Assembly (NCBI GenBank): GCA_015863185.1
Contig: JACBXP010000002.1
Location: 1-64,000 of the forward strand
Source of the DNA: Aerococcaceae bacterium DSM 111020
GTDB lineage: Bacteria > Bacillota > Bacilli > Lactobacillales > Aerococcaceae
Direction: 5' to 3'
DNA: 64,000 nucleotides
The notes beneath the pieces were generated by a model. It was not told the DNA's origin, did not search any database, and saw nothing but the letters and a program-made list of their open reading frames with translations. Every line of letters starts with the position of its first letter. Positions within the stretch are counted from its first letter, which is position 1. This document shows positions 39,318-49,333 of the stretch, in pieces. The position numbers and the translations under genes were made by a program.

Positions 39318-40301
39318 ATGAAAAAAACATTACTTAAATTATCAACCGTCGCATTAGCCTCGGCAACTTTATTAACAGGAGGCATTGGTGTTGTTTCAGC
39401 ACAAGATGATGTCATCGCTGAAATTGGTGAAACACAAATTACGAAAGACCAATTGTATGAATCAATGAAAAATTTATCAGGTGAAGTGACACTTCGTACA
39501 ATGATCTTAGAAGAAGTATTGAAACAAAACGCTGAAGATCCAGACGCTTTACAAAAAGCAGCGGAAGAAGAAGTTCAACAACAGATCGAAGAAGCAGGTG
39601 GCGAAGAAGCCTTCAACCAATTATTATCCTATCAACAATTAGGATCTGTTGAAGAATATACATATCAAATCTTTATCCGTAATATGTTCCAAAATGTCGT
39701 AGAACAAGAAATTGATATGTCTGATGAAGCCATTCAACAATACTATGATGAATCTTATCAACCAGCGATGGAAGCACAACATATCTTAGTAGATACCGAA
39801 GAAGAAGCACAAGAAGTGCTTGACCGTCTTGAAGCTGGCGAAGAATTCGATGCGGTGGCTCAAGAAGTATCGAAAGACTCGACTGCCTCAAATGGTGGAT
39901 TATTAGGGGAATTCTTACCAGGACAAATGGTTCCAGAATTCGAAGAAGCGGTTAAAAATGGAACGAATGGTGAAGTGGTTCCTGAACCTGTTAAAACAGA
40001 ACATGGCTTCCATGTCATTAAAGTATTAAACAATGGCGAGAAAAAACCATTGGATGAAGTAAAAGATGAAGTCACTGAACAATATAAAGTGTCTAAATTT
40101 GCGGACTCTACTTTTGCATATGGTGTTATTGGCCGACTTATTGAAGATGCAGGCTTGAAAATCAATGATGCTGATTTAGAAAATGCTGTGACAGACTTAG
40201 TAGAATTAGGTCAAGAACCGGTTGAAGAATCAACAGCCTCAGAAGAACCAGCAGCGGAAGAAGAAAATGCAGAAGCTTCTTCTGAATCCGCAGCAGAATA
40301 A
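39318..40301 (+). CDS. prsA: Foldase PrsA (parvulin-type peptidyl-prolyl isomerase)
   Basis: 327 residues. A signal peptide occupies about 1-28, an N-terminal chaperone region about 30-140, the parvulin domain about 142-235 (AQHILVDTEEEAQ, GLLGEFLPGQMVPEFEEAV, TEHGFHVIKV) and an acidic tail 290-327. It helps secreted proteins fold outside the membrane. Most PrsA proteins are lipoproteins; here the place of the lipobox reads L-L-T-G-G-I without cysteine, and a cleavage after V-S-A is likely, so it may be released or held otherwise. Confidence 0.93.
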   Translation: MKKTLLKLSTVALASATLLTGGIGVVSAQDDVIAEIGETQITKDQLYESMKNLSGEVTLRTMILEEVLKQNAEDPDALQKAAEEEVQQQIEEAGGEEAFNQLLSYQQLGSVEEYTYQIFIRNMFQNVVEQEIDMSDEAIQQYYDESYQPAMEAQHILVDTEEEAQEVLDRLEAGEEFDAVAQEVSKDSTASNGGLLGEFLPGQMVPEFEEAVKNGTNGEVVPEPVKTEHGFHVIKVLNNGEKKPLDEVKDEVTEQYKVSKFADSTFAYGVIGRLIEDAGLKINDADLENAVTDLVELGQEPVEESTASEEPAAEEENAEASSESAAE

Positions 40302-40339
40302 GAGATACCTTCTAGATGTGAACTAAACAGATAAACTAA

Positions 40340-40384
40340 ATCGACCGATCATATCACTGTGATGATGATCGGTCGATTTTTTTA
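40340..40384 (+). terminator. Terminator after prsA
   Basis: Perfect 12-bp stem ATCGACCGATCA/TGATCGGTCGAT with a 14-base loop, then a run of T. Confidence 0.9.
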
Positions 40385-40537
40385 TTTGCGGAATGGTGTG
40401 GCGGTTATTTTGAATAATGCGCTTATCCGCAAAAAATAACATTTACAACTAGCTTTTTATGTAATAATTTGTTAGTATAGTCTATGTGTGAAAACGAGAA
40501 AGATTCGTTCTAATTAATATAAAGGAGTAAATGCACT

Positions 40538-41170
40538 ATGAACTTAAAAGCTGAATTAAGAACTGAAACAGGTTCTTCTGCTTCACGTAAAGCTCGTTGT
40601 GAAGGAAAAATTCCTGTGTCATTATATGGTAAAGACCATGATGCAGTATCATTATTGATTGACCGTCGTGAATTCGAAACCATTCTTCGTAATGAAGGTG
40701 TTAACGCGGTATTTAATGTTGAATATGATGGCAATATTCAACAAGTTTGGATTAAAGATTTTACGCCAGCTGCATTAGAAGATTTAATCTATGATGTAGA
40801 CTTGGAAGCAATTTCTGCTGACCAAAAACTTGAAGTGGAAATTCCATTGTACACTGTTAATGACGAAACCATCAAAGAAGGTATCGTTGAAATTGTTGAA
40901 CAAGAAATTCTTGTTGAAACAACACCAGCTAATATTCCTTCTTACTTCGAAATTGATGTAGAAGGTCTTGAAATTGGTGACTCATTAACCGTTGCAGATC
41001 TTACAGTACCAGAAAATGTTGAGGTATTATTAGAATCTGATCAAACAATCGTCTCTATTTCTGCTCCAATGGAAGAACCAGAAGAAGTGGATCCAGATGC
41101 AGAAGTTGCTGAACCAGAAGTTATTGGTGAAGGCGAAGTTGACGGAGAAGATGAAGAAGACGAAGAATAA
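40538..41170 (+). CDS. rplY: Ribosomal protein bL25, long (Ctc/TL5) form
   Basis: 210 residues. Residues 1-90 form the 5S-rRNA-binding L25 domain (RTETGSSASRKARCEGKIPVSLYG), about 95-185 the TL5 C-terminal domain, and the end is a strongly acidic tail. In Bacillus the long form is a general stress protein (Ctc). A possible promoter, TTTACA-N17-TAATTT, begins at 40442. Single-gene unit closed by a strong terminator. Confidence 0.95.
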   Translation: MNLKAELRTETGSSASRKARCEGKIPVSLYGKDHDAVSLLIDRREFETILRNEGVNAVFNVEYDGNIQQVWIKDFTPAALEDLIYDVDLEAISADQKLEVEIPLYTVNDETIKEGIVEIVEQEILVETTPANIPSYFEIDVEGLEIGDSLTVADLTVPENVEVLLESDQTIVSISAPMEEPEEVDPDAEVAEPEVIGEGEVDGEDEEDEE

Positions 41171-41190
41171 TTTTTTCGCTCAGAAGACAG

Positions 41191-41219
41191 AACCAGCCAA
41201 TTGATTGGCTGGTTTTTTT
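41191..41219 (+). terminator. Terminator after rplY
   Basis: Perfect 10-bp stem AACCAGCCAA/TTGGCTGGTT, a 4-base loop, then TTTTT. Confidence 0.9.
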
Positions 41220-41361
41220 GTGAATCAAAGGTCATCAGCATTGAAAAAAGAATCGTTCGTTTCAGTTGTTCAACCGAAGGCAACGGATGTTTGAAGTGGG
41301 TTAGAATTTTTATTTTCAAAAAGGATTAAGACCGTTATAATAGAGAAAAGGAGGCGTCACA

Positions 41362-42591
41362 GTGCGAGAACAAGTTAAACAATTGATTGCTGAGGACTGG
41401 GAAGAAACGGTATCTTTGAGACATCATCTTCATCAATACCCAGAACTTGCTTCAGAAGAGGCACAAACTTCGGCTTATTTAAAGGAAAAAGTTCGTAAGT
41501 TAGGCTTGCCCATCATTGAAGTTCCGGCGGATGAGATCAGTGCCGGACATGGCTTTGTGGCCGTGTTGGATACCCAGCGGCCAGGTAAAACGCTTGCTTT
41601 GCGAACAGAATTAGATGCGTTACCTGTTCATGAGTCCGACCATAATCTTATGCAACCACGGTCGGTCATATCTCAGACTCCTGGTGTGATGCATGCTTGC
41701 GGTCATGATGGTCATATGGCTATTTTAATGGGGGCAATGCGTATTCTCATTCGAATGAAAGATCAATTGCGAGGGCGAATTTTGTTTGTCTTCGAAGAAG
41801 GGGAAGAGGTAAGTGTCGGGGTACACCGCATGGTCGAACTATTACAAGAGACGACCATTGATGCGTTTTATGGGAATCATTTATTGTCCCATCTACCGAC
41901 AGGTCAAATTGGAATCACTTTAGGACCCGCGATGGCAGGTTTATCGGTCATTAATTTCAAAGTGATAGGTCGGGGTGGTCATGGTTCCAGACCGGATCTT
42001 GCTGTGAATCCGATTTTTGCTGGGGCGGCTATTTTGAATGATTTGTCGATTGCTTGGAACAATCAATTGGATGTCACGAAAACAGTCACTTTAGGGATTA
42101 CTCAGTTTCATTCGGGCGAGACGAATAATGTCATCGCCGATGAGGCACAAATTGGGGGCACCTTGCGCTATTTTGATTCCCAAGAAGGTGAAAAGGCTAC
42201 CCAATTAGTGATGTGGATTGCTAATCAAGTGGCGGCTGTTCATGGCTGTATAATTGAAGATTTATCACATAAAGATGTGGATTCTTTGCCAGTCTACAAT
42301 GATCCGGAATTAACTCGTCAGGCCCAACAATTAGCAAACGAATTATTTCCTGATCAATTGTTGATTGATGAAACATGGTTTGCTTCGGAAAGTTTCTCAG
42401 AATATCAACGACTCGCACCGAGTGTCTTTACTTTTATCGGGACAAAAAATGCGTCGCTCGGCTCTGGTGCAGCCCATCATCATGAGGCATTCGATATGGA
42501 TGATGCTTCGATGAAGCAAGCGATAGAGATGATGGTTCACTTTACGGTACGTTTTCTAAATCGAGAGGAAGAGGAGGGATGGAATGACTAA
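41362..42591 (+). CDS. M20 family metallo-amidohydrolase
   Basis: 409 residues starting at GTG after AAAAGGAGG. It belongs to the M20D branch of hippurate hydrolase or N-acyl-amino-acid deacylase type. The metal-binding cysteine/histidine block MHACGHDGH (about 111-119), the FEEGEE motif with the general base, and [10 protein letters not shown] in the dimerisation domain are all present. Substrate unknown, probably an N-acyl amino acid or short peptide conjugate. TATAAT near 41335 marks a likely promoter. The stop overlaps queG, so the two genes form an operon. Confidence 0.9.
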   Translation: MREQVKQLIAEDWEETVSLRHHLHQYPELASEEAQTSAYLKEKVRKLGLPIIEVPADEISAGHGFVAVLDTQRPGKTLALRTELDALPVHESDHNLMQPRSVISQTPGVMHACGHDGHMAILMGAMRILIRMKDQLRGRILFVFEEGEEVSVGVHRMVELLQETTIDAFYGNHLLSHLPTGQIGITLGPAMAGLSVINFKVIGRGGHGSRPDLAVNPIFAGAAILNDLSIAWNNQLDVTKTVTLGITQFHSGETNNVIADEAQIGGTLRYFDSQEGEKATQLVMWIANQVAAVHGCIIEDLSHKDVDSLPVYNDPELTRQAQQLANELFPDQLLIDETWFASESFSEYQRLAPSVFTFIGTKNASLGSGAAHHHEAFDMDDASMKQAIEMMVHFTVRFLNREEEEGWND

Positions 42592-43759
42592 TGCGGTCTT
42601 AAAGGAAAAAATAAAGCAAGCTGCGGCTGAGATTGGGATTGATAAGATTGGCTTCGCAAAGGCGGATGATTTTTCTCATATGGAAGATTCATTGAAGCAA
42701 CAAAAAGAACAAGGGCATACCAGTGGCTTTGAACATCCTAATATTGAAGAGCGTTTATATCCTGATAAAATCTTTGACAGACCTAAGACGATTATCTCGA
42801 TTGCTTTAGCTTATCCTTCCGAAATTCTCCATCCTTTACCCAATGAACGGGAAAATCGGCGAGGCGTCTTCGCCAGAGCTTCTTGGGGCATTGATTATCA
42901 TGAGATACTTGAAGAGAAGATGCAACAGTTAATTGCTTTTATCAAATCAGAAACCACGACAGCCACGTTTAAACCGATGGTAGATACGGGAGAATTACCC
43001 GATGTGGCCGTGGCAGAACGGGCCGGGATTGGCTTTATCGGACGGAATGGCTTACTTATTACAGAAGAGTTCGGTTCATGGGTTTATTTAGGCGAGATTA
43101 TCACCGACTTGGAATTTGAACCCGATGAGCGGGTCGAATTCGGATGTGGCGATTGTACCCGTTGTATTGATGCGTGTCCTACCGATGCATTATTAGGAGA
43201 TGGCCGGATGAATGCGAAATTGTGTTTGTCTTATCAGACACAAATCAAAGGTTATATGCCAGAGGAATTTCGCCGGAAGATGTCGCATGTGATTTATGGT
43301 TGTGATATTTGTCAAATGGTTTGTCCTTACAATCGGGGCAAGAGTGTGCACCGTCATCCTGAGATGGAACCTGACCCAGAAGTCGTTCAACCTGCTTTAA
43401 AGCCTTTGTTGACCATTTCTAACAAAGAATTCAAGGCGACATTTGGCCCCTTAGCTGGGTCTTGGCGTGGCAAAAAGCCCCTGCAAAGAAATGCGATTAT
43501 CGCCTTAGCTAATTACCGCGACCAAACGGCTATCCCTCAATTATTAGAAGTCTTAGAAAATGATCCGCGTCCCATGATGCGCGGGACTGCTGCCTGGGCC
43601 TTAGCGCAGATTGAGCGCTATCAAAATCCTGCCATGGTAGAGTGTATTCAAGATCAACTAGTTAAAGAAACCGAAGAAGAGACGATTCATGAAATGAAAC
43701 AAGCTATTCGTACCTTGGAGAATAAAAGGCCACCGCGTGAAACGCTTAGAAAGAAGTAA
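42584..43759 (+). CDS. queG: Epoxyqueuosine reductase
   Basis: 391 residues. QueG performs the last step of queuosine synthesis, reducing epoxyqueuosine in tRNA with cobalamin and two [4Fe-4S] clusters. Both ferredoxin-like cysteine motifs are visible: [12 protein letters not shown] (near 187-198) and [11 protein letters not shown] (near 246-256). The C-terminal part has HEAT-like repeats that bind tRNA. Start codon lies within the end of the M20 gene; trmL follows by five bases, giving a tRNA-modification pair. Confidence 0.96.
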   Translation: MTNAVLKEKIKQAAAEIGIDKIGFAKADDFSHMEDSLKQQKEQGHTSGFEHPNIEERLYPDKIFDRPKTIISIALAYPSEILHPLPNERENRRGVFARASWGIDYHEILEEKMQQLIAFIKSETTTATFKPMVDTGELPDVAVAERAGIGFIGRNGLLITEEFGSWVYLGEIITDLEFEPDERVEFGCGDCTRCIDACPTDALLGDGRMNAKLCLSYQTQIKGYMPEEFRRKMSHVIYGCDICQMVCPYNRGKSVHRHPEMEPDPEVVQPALKPLLTISNKEFKATFGPLAGSWRGKKPLQRNAIIALANYRDQTAIPQLLEVLENDPRPMMRGTAAWALAQIERYQNPAMVECIQDQLVKETEEETIHEMKQAIRTLENKRPPRETLRKK

Positions 43760-43763
43760 CTGA

Positions 43764-44291
43764 ATGAAGAATCATATTGTTTTGTATCAACCTGTCATGC
43801 CAGCTAATACTGGCAATATTTCAAGGACATGTGCTGCGACGAATGCCACACTGCATTTTATCCATCCGTTGGGATTTTCAACCGATGATAAAATGTTGAA
43901 GCGGGCAGGATTAGATTATTGGCACAATGTCGATATTATTGAACATGAGGATTTAGATGCCTTCATGACTTATTTAGATGGGCGAGCGATGTATCCCATT
44001 ACAAAATTTGCTCCACATCATTATGCGGAAGTGAATTTGGCAGATGAAAATAAGGAAGAACAATTCTTTCTATTCGGTAAAGAGACGACGGGATTACCCA
44101 TTGACCTCATGGAAGCTTATAAAGAGTCTTCTTTACGTATTCCGATGAATGATGAGCATGTCCGATCACTTAATTTATCAAATGCGGTGAGTATCATCTT
44201 GTTCGAAGCTTTACGTCAACAACAATTCAAAGGTTTAGAAACGGTTCATACATATCGAGATACCGATAAGGCTCGTGAATTAGATTGGTAA
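43764..44291 (+). CDS. trmL: tRNA (cytidine(34)-2'-O)-methyltransferase
   Basis: 175 residues of the SPOUT class. QPVMPANTGNISRTCAATNATLHFI at the start, LFGKETTGLP and IPMNDEHVRSLNLSNAVSIILFEALRQ near the end make the trefoil-knot SAM site. It methylates the ribose of the wobble base in leucine tRNAs. Directly after queG, which also modifies wobble position 34. Confidence 0.95.
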   Translation: MKNHIVLYQPVMPANTGNISRTCAATNATLHFIHPLGFSTDDKMLKRAGLDYWHNVDIIEHEDLDAFMTYLDGRAMYPITKFAPHHYAEVNLADENKEEQFFLFGKETTGLPIDLMEAYKESSLRIPMNDEHVRSLNLSNAVSIILFEALRQQQFKGLETVHTYRDTDKARELDW

Positions 44292-44308
44292 GCGCTAGAC
44301 TAAAGCAG

Positions 44309-44336
44309 TTGACAATTCAATGAAACCTGATAAAAT
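44309..44336 (+). promoter_or_regulatory. serS promoter
   Basis: TTGACA at 44309-44314, a 16-bp spacer, and TAAAAT at 44331-44336, just before the T-box leader. Confidence 0.75.
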
Positions 44337-44344
44337 AAATTCAA

Positions 44345-44566
44345 ATGAGAAATGACTAGTAATTATGAGAAGAGCCTCAGAGAAATAGTGGTCGGTGTGA
44401 ACTATTCTCTTTGCATAATGAATCCACATTTTATTCAGCCTATGAGAGAAATAGTGCCGGTATCGTCCGTTATTGATTGAGAGCAGGGTCTTTTTATGAT
44501 GGACTCTGAAATCGGGTGGTACCGCGAAATGAGCCTTTCGTCCCAGTAGGGAGAGGGCTTTTTTAT
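44345..44566 (+). promoter_or_regulatory. Serine T-box riboswitch
   Basis: The leader has the layout of a T-box: stem I with the AGAG-like and specifier regions, the specifier UCC (44423-44425, in GAAUCCAC) for serine, the conserved GGGTGGTACCGCG T-box (44514-44526), and a terminator hairpin (44530-44566) with a run of T. Uncharged tRNA-Ser would pair with the specifier and T-box, favouring the antiterminator and expression of serS. Confidence 0.95.
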
Positions 44567-44597
44567 TTAAAAAAAAATAAATAATGGAGGAATAGAT

Positions 44598-45902
44598 ATG
44601 TTAGATCGAAAATTATTACGACAAAATTTTGATGCGGTGGCTGAGGAATTATCAACCCGTGGAGTAAAGCCAGAAACATTAGAAGGTTATCAAACATTAG
44701 ATAAATTACGCCGTGAATTGATTGTTAAAACTGAGGATTTGAAACAGACACGTAATACGGTGACGCAAGAAATCGCCACATTAAAGCGTGAGAAAAAAGA
44801 TGCCGAGGAAAAAATTGCAGAAATGAAAAAAATCGGTGATCAAATTAAAGCCTTAGATAATGATTTAGAAAAAGTGGAAGCCGATATTTTTGACATTGAA
44901 TCTGGCTTACCAAATCTACCGCATGAAGATGTTCCAGTGGGTGAAGATGAAGACGATAATGTGGAAGTCCGGACGTGGGGAGAGAAACCTGACTTTGACT
45001 TTGAACCGAAAAATCACTGGGATATTGCGGAAGCCTTAGATATTCTGGACTTTGAGCGTGCAGCGAAAGTTGCAGGAGCACGCTTTGTGTATTATAAAGG
45101 ATTAGGTGCTCGCCTAGAACGTGCGGTTTACAATTATATGTTAGATACCCATGTGAATAATGGCTATCAAGAAATGATTACACCAATTATTGTTAATGAT
45201 AAGGCCATGTATGGTACCGGCCAATTCCCTAAATTTAAAGAAGATGTCTTCCAATTACAAGATGACCGCGACTTTACATTGATTCCCACGGCAGAAGTGC
45301 CTTTGACGAATTTCTATGCGGATGAAATTCTTACAATGGAACAATTACCAACCAAATTCACGGCATTATCCCCATCTTTCCGTTCGGAAGCGGGAAGTGC
45401 TGGCCGTGATACTCGAGGATTGATTCGGATGCATCAATTCAACAAAGTAGAATTGGTAAAATTCGCACATCCAGATCATTCTTATGAAGAATTAGAAGGT
45501 ATGACAGCGGACGCTGAAAATATCTTGAAAGGGCTCAATATTCCTTTCAGAACAATTGTCCTATCGACTGGAGATATGGGCTTTTCAGCGGCTAAAACCT
45601 ATGATATTGAAGCATGGATTCCGGGGCAAGATACTTATCGTGAGATCAGTTCTTGTTCAAACTGTGAAGCATTCCAAGCTCGTCGTGCGAAAGTGCGCTT
45701 CCGTAATGAAGCGGGTAAAGTTGAACATGTCCACACATTGAATGGCTCAGGATTAGCGGTCGGTCGGACGGTGGTTGCGATTCTTGAAAATTACCAACAA
45801 GCGGATGGATCGGTTAAAATCCCAGATGCACTTGTGCCATATATGGGTGGAGTCACTGAAATTACCAAAGACAATGCCAATGGAATTAATTTAAATCAAT
45901 AA
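44598..45902 (+). CDS. serS: Seryl-tRNA synthetase
   Basis: 434 residues, the class II synthetase that charges tRNA-Ser. The N-terminal antiparallel coiled coil (about 30-105) grips the tRNA. Class II motifs follow: [12 protein letters not shown], then [26 protein letters not shown] (motif 2) and the final [19 protein letters not shown] (motif 3). Normal length; controlled by the T-box upstream. Confidence 0.98.
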   Translation: MLDRKLLRQNFDAVAEELSTRGVKPETLEGYQTLDKLRRELIVKTEDLKQTRNTVTQEIATLKREKKDAEEKIAEMKKIGDQIKALDNDLEKVEADIFDIESGLPNLPHEDVPVGEDEDDNVEVRTWGEKPDFDFEPKNHWDIAEALDILDFERAAKVAGARFVYYKGLGARLERAVYNYMLDTHVNNGYQEMITPIIVNDKAMYGTGQFPKFKEDVFQLQDDRDFTLIPTAEVPLTNFYADEILTMEQLPTKFTALSPSFRSEAGSAGRDTRGLIRMHQFNKVELVKFAHPDHSYEELEGMTADAENILKGLNIPFRTIVLSTGDMGFSAAKTYDIEAWIPGQDTYREISSCSNCEAFQARRAKVRFRNEAGKVEHVHTLNGSGLAVGRTVVAILENYQQADGSVKIPDALVPYMGGVTEITKDNANGINLNQ

Positions 45903-45917
45903 AATCCATCGAGCTAT

Positions 45918-45960
45918 AAAAAACCGCTTATCTCAAATATTTAGAGATAAGCGGTTTTTC
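45918..45960. terminator. Bidirectional terminator between serS and uppP
   Basis: Perfect 15-bp stem AAAACCGCTTATCTC/GAGATAAGCGGTTTT with A-run and T-run on the two sides, between convergent genes. Confidence 0.92.
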
Positions 45961-45971
45961 TATGGATATAG

Positions 45972-46811
45972 TTATTTAACAAAGAGCGAATACAAAATCA
46001 CAATGGCACCAAGAATAATTCGGTAATATCCGAAGACCGTGAAGTCATTGCGTTGTAAGTAACGAATTAAGAAGCGAATCGCGATTACTGAAACAATAAA
46101 AGCAATCACCATACCGATTCCTAAATAGATGAGTTCCACACTATTGAGTGGGAAGCCCAATTTAATTAATTTAAAGAAACTAGCACCAAACATAATCGGA
46201 ATTCCCATAAAGAATGAAAATTCAGTCGCTACATGCCGAGTTGCGCCGGTTAATAGCCCTCCCATGATGGTTGAACCTGAACGAGAGGTTCCAGGAATAA
46301 TGGCTAATGCTTGAAAGAGACCAATCTTAAAAGCATCGGAGAAACGTAAATCATTTAATGTCTCAATTTGGCGAGCATGACGACCACGATCTTTATTTTC
46401 AATCCAGATAAAGCCAATCCCGTAAACAATCAAGGCCGTAGCAATCACTAGGGGCGTATTAAAGTATTCATCCATATAGTCATCAAGTATGAAACCAAAG
46501 ATTGCGGCTGGTATGGATGCGAAGGCGACTTTGAACCATAAAATCCAGGTTTCTTTTTTCTCTGTCGCTGTTTTACTAGGTGCTAAGGGGTTCAATTTAT
46601 TAAAGTATAATACGATAACTGCAAGAATAGACCCCAATTGAACTAGCACCATGAAAATCTCTCTAAATTCAGGCGAGAGATTGAGGGGCATCAAGTCCTC
46701 AATTAAGAGCATATGTCCGGTACTACTGATGGGTAACCATTCAGTAATTCCTTGGACGACACTGAGGATAAATATTTTGATGAGTTCATAGAAATCTAAT
46801 AATTGTGTCAA
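45972..46811 (-). CDS. uppP: Undecaprenyl-diphosphate phosphatase
   Basis: 279 residues, a polytopic membrane protein of the BacA/UppP family. The signature GITEWLPISSTGH (about 21-33) and GTSRSGST (about 166-173) contain the catalytic residues. It recycles the lipid carrier for cell-wall synthesis and gives low-level bacitracin resistance. Transcribed alone, convergent to serS. Confidence 0.97.
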   Translation of the reverse strand: MTQLLDFYELIKIFILSVVQGITEWLPISSTGHMLLIEDLMPLNLSPEFREIFMVLVQLGSILAVIVLYFNKLNPLAPSKTATEKKETWILWFKVAFASIPAAIFGFILDDYMDEYFNTPLVIATALIVYGIGFIWIENKDRGRHARQIETLNDLRFSDAFKIGLFQALAIIPGTSRSGSTIMGGLLTGATRHVATEFSFFMGIPIMFGASFFKLIKLGFPLNSVELIYLGIGMVIAFIVSVIAIRFLIRYLQRNDFTVFGYYRIILGAIVILYSLFVK

Positions 46812-46905
46812 CTGTCTGACACCTCACATTCTTTCAAATTTTTATTTATTATACCCATCAAATCCAAAGGATGCAATGGGATGCGTTCAATAAGCGTTCC
46901 TGAAC

Positions 46906-46937
46906 AAGAAAAGGCTCCCGGTGATAGTCATCGGGAG
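46906..46937 (-). terminator. Terminator of the lactonase gene
   Basis: CTCCCGATGA pairs with TCACCGGGAG on the reverse strand (one G-U pair), followed by CCTTTTCTT. Confidence 0.7.
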
Positions 46938-46946
46938 AAAAGATTC

Positions 46947-47972
46947 CTATTTGAGAGGCATGATGCAGACACATTCTGGAGCGTGTGTTTCATCATGAAC
47001 AAACGTTAACTGACCATTCTCTTGGTTGATTTCGAAAATGGCAATATTATCTGTATCTTGATGCGGAACTAAGAGATATTGCTCTGTTTCATCCAAAATG
47101 AAGTCTCGTGGAATTTCACCATGTGAAGGGAGCGCTTGAATTTTAGATAATTTTCCTTCGCCTTCTAATTGATAACCGATGATGGCATCATAGAAACGAC
47201 TTGAAACATAGAGGAAGCGATTATCTTTGGTTATGCGAATGGCTGCACCATTTGAGGTTTCAACTGCTTCTTTAGGAATATTTAAGTAACGTTCCACGAA
47301 AGTAAGGACACCATCGTCTGATACTTTCAGACTGATTGTTGTGCTATCTAATTCACCAATCACATAGGCATATTCTTCTTCATTATCCAATACTAAATGC
47401 CGCGGACCTGTCCCGCCGGGTAACTCAATATCATGGGCATAAGTGATTTGGCCGTCGGCTTCAAAAGTATAAGAAGTCACTGTATCGGCACCTAAATCAC
47501 AAACAAAGAGTAAATCTTGTGCTTTATTTAATCCGGTAAAGTGAACATGAGAGGAATCTTGATTCTCATGTGGACCATTTCCTTCATGTTTGACGACTTG
47601 GATATGTTGCAATTGATCATCTGTTAATTGATAGACATCGATTTGTCCTAAATGATAATTCGCAACATAAACTGTTTGGGAAGCTTCACGGTAAGTCAAA
47701 TGACATCCCGGAACGTCGCTACCCATTTCTGTATCAAAGAGTTTCCATTGGCCGTCTACTTTTTTGAAGCCTGCAATTCCTCCTTGGTCGCCTTCTTTAT
47801 GAATGGCAAATAAGAGATCTTGTGCTTGATTTAAAGCGACGTATGTTGGGTTTTCAAGCTCAGCAATCAATGTTGGTTCGCTAAAGCTCACAGATTCTGG
47901 ATCAAAAGAGATTTGTTGAATCCCTTGATTCTCGCGTTTTGTATAGCCACCTAAAATGAATTCTTGTGTCAT
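46947..47972 (-). CDS. pgl: Seven-bladed propeller lactonase (6-phosphogluconolactonase type)
   Basis: 341 residues of the Lactonase_7 (YkgB/Pgl) family. Repeated blades such as VYVANYHLGQIDVYQL, PRHLVLDNEEEYAYVIGE and FLYVSSRFYDAIIGYQ fill the whole length. The family hydrolyses 6-phosphogluconolactone in the pentose phosphate pathway, though some members have other roles. Reverse-strand TATAAT near 48017 marks the promoter. Confidence 0.85.
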   Translation of the reverse strand: MTQEFILGGYTKRENQGIQQISFDPESVSFSEPTLIAELENPTYVALNQAQDLLFAIHKEGDQGGIAGFKKVDGQWKLFDTEMGSDVPGCHLTYREASQTVYVANYHLGQIDVYQLTDDQLQHIQVVKHEGNGPHENQDSSHVHFTGLNKAQDLLFVCDLGADTVTSYTFEADGQITYAHDIELPGGTGPRHLVLDNEEEYAYVIGELDSTTISLKVSDDGVLTFVERYLNIPKEAVETSNGAAIRITKDNRFLYVSSRFYDAIIGYQLEGEGKLSKIQALPSHGEIPRDFILDETEQYLLVPHQDTDNIAIFEINQENGQLTFVHDETHAPECVCIMPLK

Positions 47973-48133
47973 CTTCTATTCCTTTCTTTTGTTAAATTGA
48001 TAGTCTGGTAGTATTATAGCATTTATTGGTTGGGATGTCGGCTTGGACTATCTAAGCCGATGAAAATATTATATAATGGAGTGTAATTATATTGAACTAT
48101 TACCGATGAATATCAGATGAATGGAGGAGAAAG

Positions 48134-49324
48134 ATGCGAAGATATCGTGATAGACAGACTTTATTTCAACGCTGGATATTAAATAATCAGGTGGTTGTAT
48201 CATTGATGATAGCGATTATCGTCCTCGTATTGATATCACTCTTGCGGCGTGTTTCTTATTTATTTACACCGATCGCAAGCTTCATCAGTTTATTTGCGTT
48301 TCCAGTGATTTTTGCTGGGGTATTATTTTACTTATTCAACCCCTTGGTGACGCGTTTATCAAGACGTGGGATAGACCGACGATTAACGATTTGGGGGATT
48401 TTTATCGTGTTGATTCTCTTAATTATTTGGGGAATTTCCACTTTAGTTCCGATCTTACAAAATCAATTTCAAAGTTTTAACCAGAATTTACCTCGTTATA
48501 TTCAACAAGTGAATCAATTTATTGAGAATTTGCCTTTTGACTTATCCAATTCCGATTTGTCGCGTGAAGTAAATGCTTTTATGGCAGACTTTGATTTGAA
48601 TCGCTTAACTGAGCGATTGAATAGCTTAGTACAGACGACATTCGGTGGGATTGGGACAGTGATTGGTTCGATTACGCAATTTGTGACGGGATTGTTGACA
48701 ATGCCATTGATTCTTTATTATTTATTATTGGAATCGGAGAAGATCCCCCGCAATATTTTGCATGTCATTCCTAATAAATACCGTGGGAGTGCGAGTCGTT
48801 TGATGTTTCGGGCGAATTTTCAAGTGGCACAATATATTCGCGGGCAAATATTAGTGGCGATTACTGTTGCTATTATGTTTGCGATTGGTTATAGTGCCAT
48901 CGGTTTAGATTATGCGATTTCCTTAGCAATTATTGCCGGCTTCTGTAATGTGATTCCGTTTATTGGCTCATTTATCGCCGTAATACCGGCCTTATTTATT
49001 GCAGCAGTGTCATCGCCCTTTATGTTATTGAAAGTGATTATTGTGATGATGATTGAACAGACGATTGAAGGACGTGTCGTGTCACCACAGATTCTAGGAA
49101 GTAATTTAGAGATTCATCCGGTAACCATTTTGATGATTTTATTAGCTGCTGGAAAGCTTTTCGGACTAACTGGGGTCATTCTAGGGGTACCAGGCTATGC
49201 GGTGATTAAAGTGCTGGTCGGCGAATTCTATCAATATTTCCGGGAGACATCGGATTTATATGACGATATTGAAGAACAACCTGACATGATCGTGGTGGAA
49301 ACGGAAGAGGAACAAGAACAGTAA
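48134..49324 (+). CDS. AI-2E family permease
   Basis: 396 residues with about eight membrane helices and the typical large extracytoplasmic part near 100-170. The pattern FCNVIPFIGSFIAVIPALFIAAV and VSPQILGSNLEIHPVTILMILLAAGKLFG identifies the AI-2E transporter (UPF0118) family. Proposed roles include export of small signals and ion exchange; the substrate here is unknown. The acidic tail is cytoplasmic. Nine bases before the lipoprotein gene, hence probably one operon. Confidence 0.9.
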   Translation: MRRYRDRQTLFQRWILNNQVVVSLMIAIIVLVLISLLRRVSYLFTPIASFISLFAFPVIFAGVLFYLFNPLVTRLSRRGIDRRLTIWGIFIVLILLIIWGISTLVPILQNQFQSFNQNLPRYIQQVNQFIENLPFDLSNSDLSREVNAFMADFDLNRLTERLNSLVQTTFGGIGTVIGSITQFVTGLLTMPLILYYLLLESEKIPRNILHVIPNKYRGSASRLMFRANFQVAQYIRGQILVAITVAIMFAIGYSAIGLDYAISLAIIAGFCNVIPFIGSFIAVIPALFIAAVSSPFMLLKVIIVMMIEQTIEGRVVSPQILGSNLEIHPVTILMILLAAGKLFGLTGVILGVPGYAVIKVLVGEFYQYFRETSDLYDDIEEQPDMIVVETEEEQEQ

Positions 49325-49333
49325 GGAGTACTT

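Noticed and set aside
41041-41319. Serine-rich reverse-strand ORF at the end of rplY
   Set aside because: Shadow of the acidic tail codons of L25 and of the terminator.
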